DNA of 64,000 nt, taken from NCBI GenBank assembly GCA_902729315.2, contig LR746264.1, forward strand, positions 2,279,378 through 2,343,377, written 5' to 3'. The position numbers and the translations under genes were made by a program. Positions 22,561 through 34,800 of this stretch are shown here, piece after piece (within the stretch, counting starts at the first letter, position 1; each line of letters opens with the position of its first letter). Under the pieces are notes generated by a model. That model had not been told where the DNA came from. It worked only from the letters and a program-made list of their open reading frames with translations, and searched no databases. The DNA comes from Spirodela intermedia (lineage: Eukaryota; Streptophyta; Magnoliopsida; Alismatales; Araceae).

Positions 22561-25500
22561 GAAAGAATCCCCATTAAATATGATCTAAGTTAAATGCATG
22601 AATAACAATTACCAAGTAGTACCCCCAATCAACTGATACAAATTCGCTACTGAAAGCCGAAATTATACTTGTGGAAGGTAACAAATAAGATGTATATAGA
22701 TTTGCAGGTACCTTCAGTTAGCCTTTCTTGATTTCCAAACTGACCATATTTTGACACATCATTGTCGCTTCAGAGGAGAAAAAGAAGAAAACTAGACAAA
22801 GTTAATGAGCAATGCACCACACTATAATAATGGTTTCACTTCTAGGGACCAAAGAAACATATTACAAACAAATAATCAATGATGACTGTACCTCTTGTAT
22901 CCAAAAGTATTGATATTAGTATCCAAAACATGGTGAAAGTCCACTACAAAAGAAGCTGAAATGTTATGTTGTAACTTAGAAAATGCTGAATGTTGAAGCA
23001 AAAACTTTATCTAACCTGTCATAAACTTTCCCAGTGAATCCACCTTTACTGTTAAATCAGAGCGATGTAAGCGGACAACACGACAGAGGTATCCTTTTAG
23101 CGAACCAACTCGGATTCTCAGGGTCTGTCCAACTCTAAATGGTTGGTTTTTATCACTTCGTTGGTTTCTTCTAACTGCATTTGCGCTGTAAAATCAGTAA
23201 AGAACCCAGAACCTTAGAGCTATTAGAACTTTATCAAACGAGACATACAGCTGCCATCAAAATCCTTTCTCTGGCTACATTTTGCTGGGGTCTGGGGCAC
23301 AGTATATTCCACATTTGCCCTAGTTCCGAGGTTATCAGAGCTGCAAGACTAAACCACAGAGGAAAAAAATATATCTGAATACAAAAAACTGGAAATAGTA
23401 AGGTATTGATTTAGGGAATACCATGTTTCTACTGCAGGTTTCCTTTATGACCTCACATAATTCAGACTTCGCACAGAAATAACCATTATTCTCTTGGTTG
23501 TCTTTGTCGTAAATAAAAAGTGTGCCTTTGTAGATATGCTTAATGATTCCCAGACGGCCCTGGAAAGAAAAAAAAAAGGCTCGATTAAAGAAAACTTTTT
23601 GATTCATTTCATGTGGTCAATATAAATATCAATTATGATGGCATCTTAGATTTTTTCGACTAGGTCACTCAACTCATCACCAATTTCCACGAAGTGGAGT
23701 GGCACCGTGCTCATATCTGCATGTTTGAATTTCGTATTCTAATGTTTAACATTGACTGTTCTAGCAATACTTCTAAAATACAAATGAATAAGGGGTCATG
23801 GATTCGTCAATGATAGAACACAGCAACAATAAATAATGATTATTGACTCTAATATAAGTCAATAAATACCTTTTGAAGACCTTCTGTGATCTTAACAGTG
23901 TCATTAATACATATGGTCTTCATGTTACAATCTGAAGCTGCGAACATTTTATTAATGCAAGAATTCTTAATGTCCTTTCGCTGAACATTTATGAGTACTG
24001 ATCTTTCGACATCACCTTTTAGAATCTGAAAAGAGTAGATAAAATGAAATCAACTACGCAGACAAACAAACAAAAAATAATTAGACATGTTAATCTACCT
24101 GAAAACTGTCAGATTCCATTGATATGATAACACCAAAGTCTTTTTGGCTGATAGAAACACAAGAAACATTCAATTAAGCGAAGAATAGAAAAACACCAGG
24201 GTTCTGCCAAAATATTAATTGCCTACTTGTATCAACTCACCCAAACAAGACAAGATCGTATTGCTGATATGCATTCCCTTTCTCCAAACTGTTATTAAAT
24301 GTCTCTATTTTTTTTTTCTCACGGCCATTGGAAAAATGAGAAATCCATTCCATACCCTGAGGTTCATCATTCTTCACTGGCTCAAATCTCAAGAGTTCAG
24401 TCTTTGACGGTTGTACACCAAAATAGCTTAACGAAAAAAATGACACTTTCTTGTACAGATATCCATCCTTCAGCATTAAACCATCAAGTATCTCAAAAAG
24501 CTCGCCAGTTTCAGAATCACGCCTAATTTTAATATGAGGCCTGAAGATTCTGAGAAAAGAAAAAGCTTACAAATCAAAACTTTTTCCAAAAACATGACAA
24601 TCCATTTGTGGAAACAAAATACATTCTCCAATGCCAATAAAAAAAATGACTATAAGCAAGGATCACTTACTCCAATTCATGAGAATTTATCAATCGTGGA
24701 GCTGAAATAGCTGCTTGCTTCGTAGGTATCCCGCTGCCCTGAAATCATATGGAAAAATAGTATCACATCTTTCATTAGAGAGCTAGCGATGTTGAACAAT
24801 CAAGATTTACATAAACCTGATTTAATTTCTGAGCCCAGGTGATGTCTCACCATACTACAAAGAACACATAACAGGAATACTTTACTACATCATAGGATGC
24901 AAGTCAACAGCTTATTTCTTTCCTCTCATAAATCTAAATGCTATCATCGTTTTGACATATACTATTTTTGGCACAGGTCTCCATGTTTTCCCACATGAGT
25001 AGCATTTAGATAACCAAAAAAGTAAGTTTATAAATGAAGAGATTTTCCTTACAAATACAAAACACCATTCCGAACTGTCCTTCTTAACACCACGAAAGTC
25101 TGGAATTCAATTAGTCAGTGATTTATTGGACTGCCTCATCTCAAAAGTGAAGTAAAATCAGTTCTAACATACACTCCGACTCTTTACCTAAATAGATGAT
25201 CCTAATCTACTTATGAGACAACAATTTATTTTGAATTAGATAGTTCAATCACTCAACATAATATAAAAGCCAATTTTTATTATCAACTAAGCAAAGCTTA
25301 AAGAACTAAATATCAGACTTCGTGTAAAAGGAGGTGTTAAAAATGACCCCCATTAATGAACTAAATAAACTATAGTAAAATAGATGACCTTGTTTTACAA
25401 TTGCGAATAGGTTTTGAGTTGGACTGCCTGACTGCATTACATAGTTCACATAAAAGTTCATTGAGTGAAATCCAGAAAGTTGAATGAGTTAAACATGCCA

Positions 25501-28500
25501 CAAGTAGATGAACAAGAGAAAAAAGAACCACAGCCATGAAATGAAGATACCAAAACAATGGGACAGCTAATTATGAAACCTTTGGATTTTCCTCTCTTAC
25601 CAGATGCGCCAACTAATTTGGAGTATTTAGTGCTATACAGGAATGCACTTGGATTGTTGAGATGATAGAATGATAAATGGAAAGTGGAAAAAATGGAAGC
25701 AAAGTTATTTACATCACCAACAAACTTTTTTGCCAAGCCTCGCAGATCAATTCTTGGAACCAACTTCACAGTTGCCCGTTTCCGCACACCATCTACAGCT
25801 ACAACCTGCATCGAAGATGTATGAAAAATCAAAAGGTAACATGATGCTATAGAAAGTGCCCGCGAATCACCAATTTAAATTCATGTAAATTTCTTAATAC
25901 CTGAGCTAAATCTCCTTTGTAATTTCCATGCTTTAAGCGAACCCATGTACCACCAGCAATTTCACTTGGCATATTTTGAATAGAGAGTAAGCCAGGGACT
26001 TCATTTCTAGGAACCAGATCCATTTTGCTCGTATACATATTAGAAAAACCTTTGCAAGCCTGACTCAAAAAATTGCAAACTACAATGAGCAAAAGGACTA
26101 ATAGAAATTCATTAGAGAAAATAAATGAAGAAACCAGAAAGAAAACTCAAGGAGTACACTTGAACTGCAACTCTAGACGTAAACAACACAATGACGTTTT
26201 TATGCTATAAAATATACTGATGTTTATATTAAATAGAAACATAAAACATGCGCACCATATTGTAATATTAAGTTGGGAAAAAAAAGAATAGAATTAACTT
26301 GACGGCAAAACATCATCAAAACAAAATAGTGATAAATCCAAATAATGTTGTCCATCTGACCACTAATATGATCAATGCCATAAGACCTTCTGAAAGAAAG
26401 ATCTAAAAACATATATGATTCCTAAGTCGAAATAGACAGTCGAAATAAATTGCAACACGAAGGATATGAATGACTTGCAAAGTATTGCCCCAGAATAAAG
26501 AAAAAATCAAAACATTCGAAGCCACCTCTGGTATAGGAGACATTAGTCTCTCATGAGCGGTCCACCACTTCTTCCAGTTACAATAGCAACTTCCAGAAAC
26601 ATAAAGAAAAAGAGGAAAGTTCTCTCACATAACGAAACAAAACAGTAATTCAGCGAAGAGAACATATTGGTGGTGGCTGAAAAAGTGAATAGCTACAGAC
26701 CAACACACCCCAACATCCCAAAATAGCCAATGACACTAAGTCGAAGACAAAGAACACTGAAAAGGCACAAACCGGTGGCCACATATTGACTAGACTGAAA
26801 AAACTTGTACATGGCCCAACAAGATCCAAAAGGTAACAGGTCACTAAAGGAAGTTGGCCACTAAGCAATGTTTCTCTTAAAAACATCTGCGTCTAGAGAA
26901 AAGATACCTGCTCTTTGTTGGTGTTCATGTCAGAGCCCAGCAACATTGTTAGCCATTTATTGGCCCTATAATAGATAGAAGAAGAAAAGCCTTTACAGTT
27001 TGATGCAAAGAAGAAAGCACACCATTGAAAGGAAGCAAAACCTCCCATCACTAGAGATGAAGAAAGAGAACAGGTAGGGAACATGAAATGTCTAGAGAAA
27101 AAGATGAGAGCAGTTGATGATAGACGAGGAAATAATCATCGTGAGATAAAACAATGGTGATAAAAACACTACACACCAAGTGTAAATGGTCATAATGGTC
27201 AAAGATAGTGGGATGAATGGATGGACAAGCAAGAGAAGATGCAAATAAATAAAAATGGCCACCTAAAGGGTCCCCCCCCCCCGGAGACCATTTAAGAAAG
27301 GTAACAGTTGCACCAAAGAGAAGTAGAAGAGGAAAAAGAATGAGTGTTTTCTATAAAGGAAACGGTCAGGTGCCCCACATCACCCACCTGATTGTGTCAT
27401 CAGCAAGTTCCAAGGGAAGCAAATAATAGCAGTAAAGTATTTGATGACGCTGAAAGCATAAAAGGCTGAAGCTCCCACATAGTGGGAAAAGGCGCACTAG
27501 AATGGGAAAAAGCCAATAGACTCTCAAACAGGCTTTGGTCCAGGACGCAGTAAAATGGTCCTCGGCCTAAGGACAATCTAATGGGCTTTAGCCTGAGAAG
27601 CCATCAAATGAGATCAACTAATGGACTAGCAAATGAATAAAATATAAAGGATTAAAGTCTCACCCTTAGTTTCTACCATTATGATAGGTGGATTACATGA
27701 ATCTTTTATGCACGTCTCTTCTTTCATTTATGTGAAATCTTTGAAAGGCAACCAAAATAAAGATTAATAATGAATCCCTTAAATTCACCCGCAGCATAAC
27801 TAGTGGGAAGTTCCTCAATTTCGTCACTATTGTCAAGGAATTGAGATTGACCCTAGTAGAATCAAGGCTACTAGATATCTACCTCCCCTAAAAAAGTCTA
27901 ATGATGCAGCAACTTTCTGAAAATTTCTCTGTAGAAAATGGTCTGATATTTTCTCCTAAAATTGTAATAGTCAAGTAGGCCACATAACACAGCTGTAAGC
28001 CAATACACAAATCATAGAACAAAAAAAGGCACGTGAATGTTGGATAACGTACTGATATGCAATTTAACAAAGCAATAAACAATAATGAAATCCATGACAT
28101 CAAAAAAGGATCACAATGAAGAAAGGATTTCTCTAACTTCGCATTTTCAATTATTTATTTGCAAGGATATGATGCACTTATCAAAGATAATATAAATATT
28201 GCCAGACTAGAGATAATGAACTGTACATGAAAAAATAATTGAGCTCCATTTCTCTCAGCCTACGACCCCAAAAGAACTAGGAAGTACCTCTGTGATATCA
28301 TGTTGCTTGTCAGCTTCAATGTAAACATAACCTTTAATGTGCTCCAGGAAAAATACAGAGACCACTGGTAACTTAGATCCAAGACTGTGCAAGGAAACAA
28401 ACTTCTGAATAAGGCAGAACACTGACTGTCGTTCATGACCAACCTGCAGGAAGACTTTTCAGCCTCTTTAAGAATGCAAAAGAAGCTATAATATTTAATG

Positions 28501-30512
28501 GACAGACCAGATATCATACCTTACATCTGACCCTCCAAACCGCAGGGTCATCAGGACAATGTAGTAAGGACTTCCTAAGTTCATATTCTTTATCATCTTC
28601 ATCATACAGAACATGATCCGAACCACGGCCATATCGCTCTTCCACAAATTCTTCTAATTCACTGCCACTCAATTCCTTCTCTTTCAGAAAAAAAGGTGCA
28701 TTTGATTTACGTCCTTTTGCAGCATTTTTGCCAGACTGGATATGATCCATATATTCTGACAAGAGAAAAGATACTGGTATAAATAGCATACAATACTTTG
28801 CCATGACCTTTTACACAAAACCAACATCAAATTTCTTCAATAGAATGTCCTCTCCCAGGCAAGGGAAAATCTATGCCCACAGTATCAAAAATAGAAATTG
28901 CCTCCAATCACAATCAGATTCCGCAGGAGTAGCATGAAAGATTATCTATCCAAGTCTAAACCGAAGGGAAGAAAGAAAGCAACAGGTAACCTTTATTTTG
29001 GAATAAGTTGGCATAATTAATTGGTCACAGGAGAGAAAGGAAGGTTCAATCATGTTAATTCAGATTTTTCTTGAAAAAGTTGTTACCGTGATCAGATTCA
29101 AAAAATATCCACACAAGGGCCTTCAAACTTGGAATGTTAAACCAATTGAGTAGATAAAAGGATAGTGCACGGCTGCCACCTCTTTTTCCCTATTTTCCAT
29201 CCATCTATTTCGTTATTGCTCCACTGGCAACAGACAGATGGCAAAAAACTGTCATAATTCATTTCCCTTTTTTTTTATAAGTATTCCTCATCAATTGATC
29301 ATATATCAGAAAGTTTTATAATGATGGCCATAAATAATTAAAATGAGATAAAGAGAAAATAAAGGGAAACAGCGAATATAAGAAAAAAAGAAAGGAAGTT
29401 ATAGTAAAATAATATGTTTTTCACTATTGTTTAGTCAGGAAAAGGACATGAAATTATCTGGCACATCAGTCATGGCCATCAATTATTCCCATTCGTCCCT
29501 CAGAAATTCTACCCGCGGTCCTCCAAAGATAAGTCTGGATAAATTGCTTGGAGGAGAGCTTGAAATAGATTAGAAAAGTGCTTGATCAGTTAAGAAGAAC
29601 ATTCAAACAAGTTTTCATCACCTTATTTTTCCACTTTCAACATCCATAATGCGAACAATCTTTGAATCCGAGTTCATACACACTGACAAAGATTATGGAG
29701 CAACTGTGGGGGCTTATGCCTGATTCTCAAAATAAAATAAAAACAAATCGATCTCCCAAGATGAATGAATGGTCGGTGAACTTATCACATGATTATGACG
29801 TAACAAATATTACGTCTATGGTCCTTTCGGCATTGGGACGAATATCAAAGCAGAATTCCTCAAAAAGATACCCCACTCCAGATAATCCGTGGAGTTGTTT
29901 TCCGTCGTAGTGCAGATGTTCACTGCATTGCATGCATGGAAACCAAGAGGTAAGGCAGATGCCTGATAGTGGACACCTACTAAGCTAGCGGCTTAGTAGG
30001 CATCATAGTGACACAAGAAGAAGAGGAAGAAGATGAAGGAGAAGAAGAACAGCAACAACAGCAACAACAGCAACAACAGCTACGACTACAACAACAAGAA
30101 ACTCAATGCAACGTCCGGCATATATGAAACTCCATGCAGCGAAAGCGCGCACGCAGTGGAGAATGAAACCCTGCGGATGAGGACACAAATATCAAAGACA
30201 CGAATATCGAGGTTGAAGGAAGGAAGCGGCACCAACTCCCTCCGCCCCTGAGTCCCCGTCATAATCATCACCATCATCATCATCAAGATCTTGAGCATCG
30301 TCTGCGTCGAGGGCAGCATCATCCACGAAGACGCAGCTCTTCCTCCGGCGAGGACCAGAAACCCTCAACCCACTGAAGGAGGAGGAGGGGGAACCAAGCA
30401 GAAGCCGCTTCCTCCTCCCCGAGGCGGCTTCACCCTCGGAAGCAACCAACGCAGCCGCCTTCCCGTTTACCACCTGCTTTCCCTTCCTCTTCCCCTTCCC
30501 CTTCGCGGCCAT
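18879..30512 (-). CDS. KTF1: KTF1/SPT5-like (SPT5L, RDM3) RNA-directed DNA methylation effector
   Basis: Plant SPT5 paralogue that binds Pol V transcripts and AGO4 in RNA-directed DNA methylation. Exons: 30233-30512, 28520-28755, 28288-28443, 25901-26059, 25713-25805, 24671-24738, 24241-24549, 24099-24147, 23870-24025, 23422-23559, 23245-23348, 23016-23185, 22892-22943, 22712-22767, 18879-20269. Total 3417 nt, 1138 residues. Order: basic start MAAKGKGKRKGK; acidic D-run; SPT5 NGN domain around residues 150-225 (FFLEHIKGYVYIEAD); KOW motifs near 255-277 (GTWVRLKHGNYKGDLAQV), 490-520 (VKITEGLQKGRLGIIKHIYK) and 600-635 (QTLRIRVGSLKGYLCRVVRL); then, from 676, ~35 tryptophans in 30-residue repeats ending GGW. 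Start chosen at MAAK, the family start. Uncertain borders: exon 1 donor, exon 5 donor (25713 or 25722), exon 11 donor. The Arabidopsis protein is ~1.5k residues, so the repeat region is shorter here. Confidence 0.9.
18990..20190 (-). repeat. 90-bp coding minisatellite in the KTF1 last exon
   Basis: A 90-bp unit encoding W-A-A-A-(D/E)-K-S-T-x-Q-A-Q-x-S-W-N-x-K-S-T-G-R-x-Q-T-x-E-S-S, about ten copies. Exact 90-bp spacing is visible between GTCCTGTAC motifs at 19097, 19187 and 19277. A different cassette (FTEDEH ... WKK(S/F)AG(S/N)P) begins each of two blocks, near 20190 and 19518, and AAAEMMAN(C/R)NKHQSW ends each block, near 19517-19560 and 19026-19062. Confidence 0.9.
21695..21724. repeat. 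CAG/CTG trinucleotide repeat in a KTF1 intron
   Basis: About ten uninterrupted CAG units followed by CAACAG, in the last KTF1 intron, so not translated in the KTF1 frame. Confidence 0.85.
22513..22557. repeat. (TA)n microsatellite
   Basis: About 22 TA dinucleotides in the last KTF1 intron. Probably variable in length between individuals. Confidence 0.95.
26060..28287. other. 2.2-kb KTF1 intron
   Basis: Lies between the NGN-encoding exon (ending 28288) and the first KOW exon (starting 26059); flanking exons join in phase 0. It contains a C-run near 27278-27290. The middle (about 26500-27870) differs in composition from the flanks and may be an old insertion, but no terminal repeats were recognised. 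Confidence 0.55.
28756..30232. other. First KTF1 intron
   Basis: 1.48 kb between the N-terminal exon and the SPT5-like exon 2. Contains purine-rich (GAA)n and (CAA/CAG)n tracts at about 30016-30105, close to the exon 1 donor. An unrecognised small exon cannot be excluded, although joining exon 1 (ending phase 1) to exon 2 is in frame. Confidence 0.5.
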
Positions 30513-30787
30513 TTGCCAAACTGACACAGGGATCCAGAACGGGGAAGCAGCCGTGGACTAGGAGACCCACGTCCTTATCGATTTATGTGCAAAAAGGAGG
30601 CGCTTTTTCGGCGGGTGGACCCCACACCAACGGTCTCACTTTTTGTCCGAGAACCACAACGGCATAGCGACCCTCGCTGGGTTGCGTGACCAGAACCGAG
30701 GGAGAAAAAATTTCCAATTATTTTGGAGATCAGTGGCAAATACAACGCCAGCTCTCACAGGAAGAAGAGGGTCAACGCCGGCATCAG
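30513..30787 (-). promoter_or_regulatory. 275-bp spacer: SEC12-like 3' end and KTF1 promoter
   Basis: The SEC12-like stop codon is at 30788-30790 and the KTF1 start codon at 30510-30512, both on the minus strand. The upstream 3' UTR and the KTF1 promoter and 5' UTR must therefore overlap or abut here. No clear TATA box was seen. Confidence 0.5.
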
Positions 30788-31020
30788 TCACCAGGCACTC
30801 TGGTCATCGGAGGCCTCGAGGTCGCTGACGATGGTCTGGGTCAGCGATGGTTTAGCAGTTTGGTCAACTCTTCCGGTGGGCACATTCCAGAACGAGTCGG
30901 AGTGCTGGTGCAGTATGTAGAATGCAACGAGTGAAACGAGGAACAGCCCCAGCAACACCAAGTACACCTGCCACTCTGCATATAGAAGGTAGTGAGAGAA
31001 GAAGACAGAGAGAGGGGGGG

Positions 31021-31112
<92 letters not shown>

Positions 31113-31427
31113 AGAGAGGGAGAGAGGAAGAGAAAGAGAGAGAGAGAGAGGGGAAGAGAGGGAGAGAGAGAGGAAGAGAGGGGGAGAGAGAGAGAGAGAA
31201 GAGAGGGGGGAGAGAGAGAGAGGAAGAGAGGGGAGAGAGAGAGAGAGGAAGAGAGGGGAGAGAGAGAGGAAGAGAGGGGAGAGAGAGAGAGAGAGGAAGA
31301 GAGGGGGAGAGAGAGAGAGAGGAAGAGAGGGGAGAGAGAGGGAGAGAGAGAGAGAGAGAGAGAAAGAGGAAGAGAGGAGGAGAGAGAGAGAGAAGGAGAG
31401 AGAGGGAGAGAGAGAGGAGAGAGAGAG

Positions 31428-31461
<34 letters not shown>

Positions 31462-31779
31462 GAGGGGGGAGGAAGAGAGAAAGGAAGAGAGGGAGAGAGA
31501 GAGGAAGAGAGAAAGGAAGAGAGGGAGAGAGAGAGGAAGAGAGAAAGGAAGAGAGGGAGAGAGAGGAAGAGAGAAAGGAAGAGAGGGAGAGAGAGAGAGA
31601 GGAAGAGAGAGAGGAAGAGAGGGGGAGAGAGAGGAAGAGAGGGAGAGAAAGAGAGAGAGAGGAAGAGAGAGAGGAAGAGAGGGGGAGAGAGAGAGAGAGG
31701 GGGAGAGAGAGAGAGAGGAAGAGAGAGAGGAAGAGAGGGGGAGAGAGAGAGAGAGGGAGAGAGAGAGAGAGAGGAGAGA

Positions 31780-31854
<75 letters not shown>

Positions 31855-34800
31855 TTCCAATCAGCTGGCACGTTCATCTTCGTAACAGCTGCGCCCCATT
31901 GATTTGAATTGGAAAGAAAAACCCTGCACGAAGGAGAGCACGAGTATGAACAGCGGAACCAGTGAACAGGATACAGGACCAATAATGATTGTGGCAAGCT
32001 AGAATGGATACAGAAATGGCTGACTGTGCCCAATTGGGAATTAGATTGGAAGGGAGAAGAGCTGAAATGAGAGTGAAATAGAGAGAGAGAGAGAGATCAT
32101 CAAGCAATTAGCCTTCTTCTCTCATGTATTGCCAAGAACAGGTGAAGAATCACGGAACACAGAGAGAGAAGCATGAGAGCGGGTCGTTCTTTGTTGAGAG
32201 GAGGAAAAAGGAGAGCCGCAAGCCGTACTAATTCATTTATAAATGGAGGAGGCACGCTTCTGATAAAAAGTCAACCTTTCCGTTGGACAAAAGTCAATAA
32301 CTGAGATGCGAGAACCGAGATGGAGCTTCTTGCTCCAATGGCAGACGGCCATCCTGCTCACCTCAACCACACATATATCCCCATCATTGCTACCCCTGCA
32401 TCAAATACTAGTCAACAACAGTTCATACTCCAGAGAATATTTTTCATGAGAAAATACCATGAACCGGGAAAAAAAAATAACAACAGAGAAAATTCTCGTA
32501 TTTATGTTTAAAAAGATTTATAATCACTAAAAATTCAATAAATTATTTATGATCAGTAACTACCCTGTAATCATAATGCTAAAAATGTTGCATTAGATTC
32601 AATAACACATCAGCTCTTGAATCATAAAAATAATATCTACTTCAGTTCTGTAGTTTATTCAATCAATATTACTGCACAAAATTTCAGAGAAAACAAAGAA
32701 AAATCTTATGCTAATGATGTGAAAGTCGGAAAATATGCCTAAAATACGAAATTCTCGCTGAATTAAAGTAAAAATAGTAATAAAATAAAAGTATCACAAG
32801 TAGTATTTTCACTGAAGTATTGCAATACTGATAACAGTAGTAAGGCATCATCTTACCACTGTTAGATGATGCCTTGGACCTCTTAGCCGTGACACTCACG
32901 TTTAGTGGATACTATTAGAAAAATCAGCCTTTCATTAAAAGGGAAGATGTTTAATAAAAAATATAATCTAGTTGTCTCATTAAATCAATTTAATATGCCA
33001 AATATTTATAATTATAGTATAAAATAAGGTAAATAAATAAATTGACAAGAAGTACGGGCTGACACTCGGAGTAAATCGTGATGGAGGATGTGTAGGAGTT
33101 TTTGCCATTTCAAACGAGTAGGGGATTGTGACTTCTTGACGAAGCAAAGAACCCAATGCACAGAGGTCAACACTATGAGCCAAAGTCAACTCAGAACAAA
33201 ATATAGGGATGGACCGCTAGAACATCAGTAAGACTTGGGTATTCATACCGGACACACAAGGGTAAACACCTAAGAAGTCATCATGGCTAATTTTCCTGAA
33301 ATAGAAATTCTCAAGAAAGAAAAAAACCTATTTTATTACTATTGAAGATGGAATATTTTATGATGATTGGTAGAGCCTGTCAAATCTTGAAACCCTCACA
33401 AAAATCTTGATGTTTGATGAGAATCTTGATGCTCTCTTTCTTCAATAAGGCAATCCACCATCTTTTCTTTAAAATTGAAAATTATTCAATAAAACATAAA
33501 AGGATATTTTTCAACCTAAAAAATATATATATGATCTCCAAGACAAAACAGATGCATAGAAGTCACAAACTAGCAAATGAAATAATTATTTCGCATGGCC
33601 CATAAGGAGGAAAATTTTACGGAGATCTGCATTTGAATAGTTTGAGTACTTACAATGCAAGATACTTTCCATCCAGGCTAATCGAAAGGGTGGAAATAGG
33701 CTTTCCAAGCAGCCTCTTGAATCCAATTTTTTTCCACGTGCTAATGTCCCAAACGGTAGTGACCACTTTATTACCTATTTTAAATTTTGCATGAGATAGA
33801 ATCAGATAAATATTCTTTGAAAAGAAAATTCAGACAACTATTTCATATTGAAAAAAAAAAAGTCAAAACCTTTCTGAACAGTGCAAAAAAGGAATGGCTT
33901 GCTCCCATCCCTGGAAAAACGACAGCATTCGAACTTCTCATCCTGTTATGGATAAAAGTGTGTAAAAAGAAGGTACAAGTCATTGTACAGAATCATAATA
34001 GAGTCAATAATCGCACTTGAACAAGATGTTTACCGAGTCACGGGTTAAAGTTGTTGGCGGAACACCATCACTGATCTTCCATATTCGTGCTGTACCATCA
34101 ACAGATGTGGATGACAAAAACTCGGAATCTAAGCTGAAATATGAAGTGAAAGTAAACCAACATATACATCCAACGAAAACGAGAAGTAAATTATGAGAAT
34201 AGATGTTAGTTGCAAATCCCTTAGGAAAATAGATAATATTGGTGGGGGTATCAACAACCTCTTTAGAAAGATGACAAAGATGTGAGGTTTGTAATTTACC
34301 AAATTTCAAGCACTCGCAGAAAGTCATGTGTTTAATTTCACTGATGCTTGTAAAATTAAACCATACTAATTCAAAAACTAGCTACATTAATTCAACATTC
34401 TTTGCAACATGGACTGCATGGCTCATGTGACACGGATTTTGAACTTGTTCCTAATTTATTTATTTTCTCTATTTTCAGATTATCATAGTGATTATTTGTT
34501 TCATTAAGTTTTTATATTAATACACTAACTTAGCATGGTTGTGTCAGAATATCAGGTGTGAAACATGATAATTCGAAACAAGCCATGAAGATAAAAGTCT
34601 CTCCTACCAAATAAGTGAATTTCAGATATTGAAACATTCATTACTATTTAAATCTTGAACCACCATGCATTATTTTTTGCATTGTCAAACCAGTAAATGA
34701 AAAGCAAATGTTGAACCAATACAACCCCAATCAACAGAAACTTTTTCACTGCATAATATTTTGAATAAGCAGAATATTTTGAATAAGATAGCAGTGTCTC

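Larger units (their letters stand above)
20270..22711. other. 2.4-kb last intron of KTF1
   Basis: Runs from donor GTACC at 22711 to acceptor ATTCAG at 20270-20275. It contains a (TA)n tract at 22513-22557, a CAG tract near 21695-21724 and a 123-codon minus-strand open frame (20439-20810). No further KTF1 exon is needed for the reading frame. Confidence 0.65.

Noticed and set aside
30841-32033. Open frames of 297-389 codons on both strands reading Ser-Leu or Arg-Glu repeats
   Set aside because: They are produced by the (GA)n/(CT)n tract, which has no stop codons in several frames; the tract lies within a spliced intron of the SEC12-like gene.
32846-32907. Possible SEC12-like exon reading YPLNVSVTAKRSKASSNSG with AG and GTAAG borders
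   Set aside because: It would break the frame with the exon at 31923; the exon at 32276-32395 joins perfectly on both sides.
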